DNA from: Pseudomonadota bacterium
GTDB taxonomy: Bacteria; Pseudomonadota; Gammaproteobacteria; Steroidobacterales; Steroidobacteraceae
Direction of reading: 5' to 3'
DNA length: 17,176 bases
NCBI GenBank assembly: GCA_021780395.1
Contig: JAJXYU010000006.1
Coordinates: 1 to 17,176 of the forward strand
Shown here: piece by piece, positions 16,974 to 17,176 of the stretch
Numbering within the stretch: the first letter of the stretch is position 1
Layout of the letters: each line of letters opens with the position of its first letter
Translations under genes and position numbers: made by a program
The notes under the pieces: model-generated
What the model saw: only the letters and a program-made list of their open reading frames with translations
What the model was told of the DNA's origin: nothing
Databases searched by the model: none

Positions 16974-17176
16974 TCAGCCGCGCGGCTCGAGGAGCGCGAC
17001 GATCGGCATGAACCCGCGCTCGCCGGCGACGTCACGGGCCGACCGCCCGTCGCGGTCGCGCAGCGCCGGATCCGCGCCGGCCGCGATCAGCATCGCGCAG
17101 ACCTTTGCGTGACCGGCCCGCGCCGCGGCGATCAGCGGCGTGTCGCCGGCCCGATCGCGCGCATCGACGCTCGGCG
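16974..17176 (-). CDS. Ankyrin-repeat protein, C-terminal fragment
   Basis: The open frame runs in from the right edge; only the last 67 codons (including stop) plus two bases are present. The visible protein includes DRAGDTPLIAAARAGH, then VCAMLIAAGADPALRDRDG and RSARDVAGERGFMPIVALL, giving one complete and one degenerate ankyrin repeat before the stop at 16976-16974. The TPL and AGADP elements are typical. Ankyrin repeats mediate protein-protein contact; partner and location cannot be told from this piece. It converges on the acyl-ligase gene with only six bases between the stops, so no separate terminator fits. Whether an N-terminal signal peptide or other domain exists is beyond the window. 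Confidence 0.85.
   Translation of the reverse strand, partial: PSVDARDRAGDTPLIAAARAGHAKVCAMLIAAGADPALRDRDGRSARDVAGERGFMPIVALLEPRG

Overview
The window is a chromosomal segment of a very GC-rich gammaproteobacterium. The lineage call is inferred from gene content: an 887-residue homodimeric-type AceE, a 348-residue class II dihydroorotase, RNase T (essentially restricted to Gammaproteobacteria) and a CGFS monothiol glutaredoxin of the Grx4 type. High GC and this gene mix suggest something near Xanthomonadales, Nevskiales or Steroidobacterales, but the sequence alone cannot settle it. Genes are tightly packed, most same-strand neighbours overlap by ATGA, and no insertion sequence, phage gene, CRISPR array, tRNA or rRNA was seen.

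Left part (1-7540), housekeeping. The start of aceF and all of aceE run leftward as a pyruvate dehydrogenase operon. Divergent from them is a three-gene rightward operon joined by ATGA overlaps: an M17 leucyl aminopeptidase, pyrC (pyrimidine synthesis) and rnt (tRNA and stable RNA 3'-end maturation). It meets grxD (Fe-S/glutathione) tail to tail. grxD and nadC (NAD synthesis) diverge from a 78-bp region that holds interleaved promoter-like elements for both.

Middle part (7561-13604), four leftward genes. In transcription order they are a DUF374-type lysophospholipid acyltransferase, a DUF6502 protein, a multi-repeat DUF5666 lipoprotein that overlaps it by ATGA, and an 896-residue GAF-PAS-PAS-GGDEF-EAL protein for cyclic di-GMP turnover. 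The DUF6502 start region has a perfect 9+9 bp inverted repeat overlapping a possible promoter and the start codon, with a four-tract G-quadruplex motif just upstream. The 189-bp gap before the GGDEF-EAL gene is locally AT-rich and holds several inverted repeats.

Right part (13708-17176). A soluble cytochrome P450 and a fatty acyl-AMP ligase fused to a carrier-protein domain form a two-gene rightward operon (ATGA overlap), divergent from the acyltransferase. Together they suggest a lipid-modifying or fatty-acyl natural-product function: acyl activation and loading on the carrier, P450 oxidation of the chain, and possibly transfer to a lipid acceptor. No condensation, ketosynthase or thioesterase domain lies in the window, so the product is unknown. 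A leftward ankyrin-repeat gene is cut by the right edge.

The least described parts are the DUF6502/DUF5666 pair with its palindromic control region, and the P450 / acyl-ligase-carrier operon beside an acyltransferase. Several genes without a Shine-Dalgarno sequence also have a -10-like element placed as expected for leaderless or nearly leaderless mRNAs.
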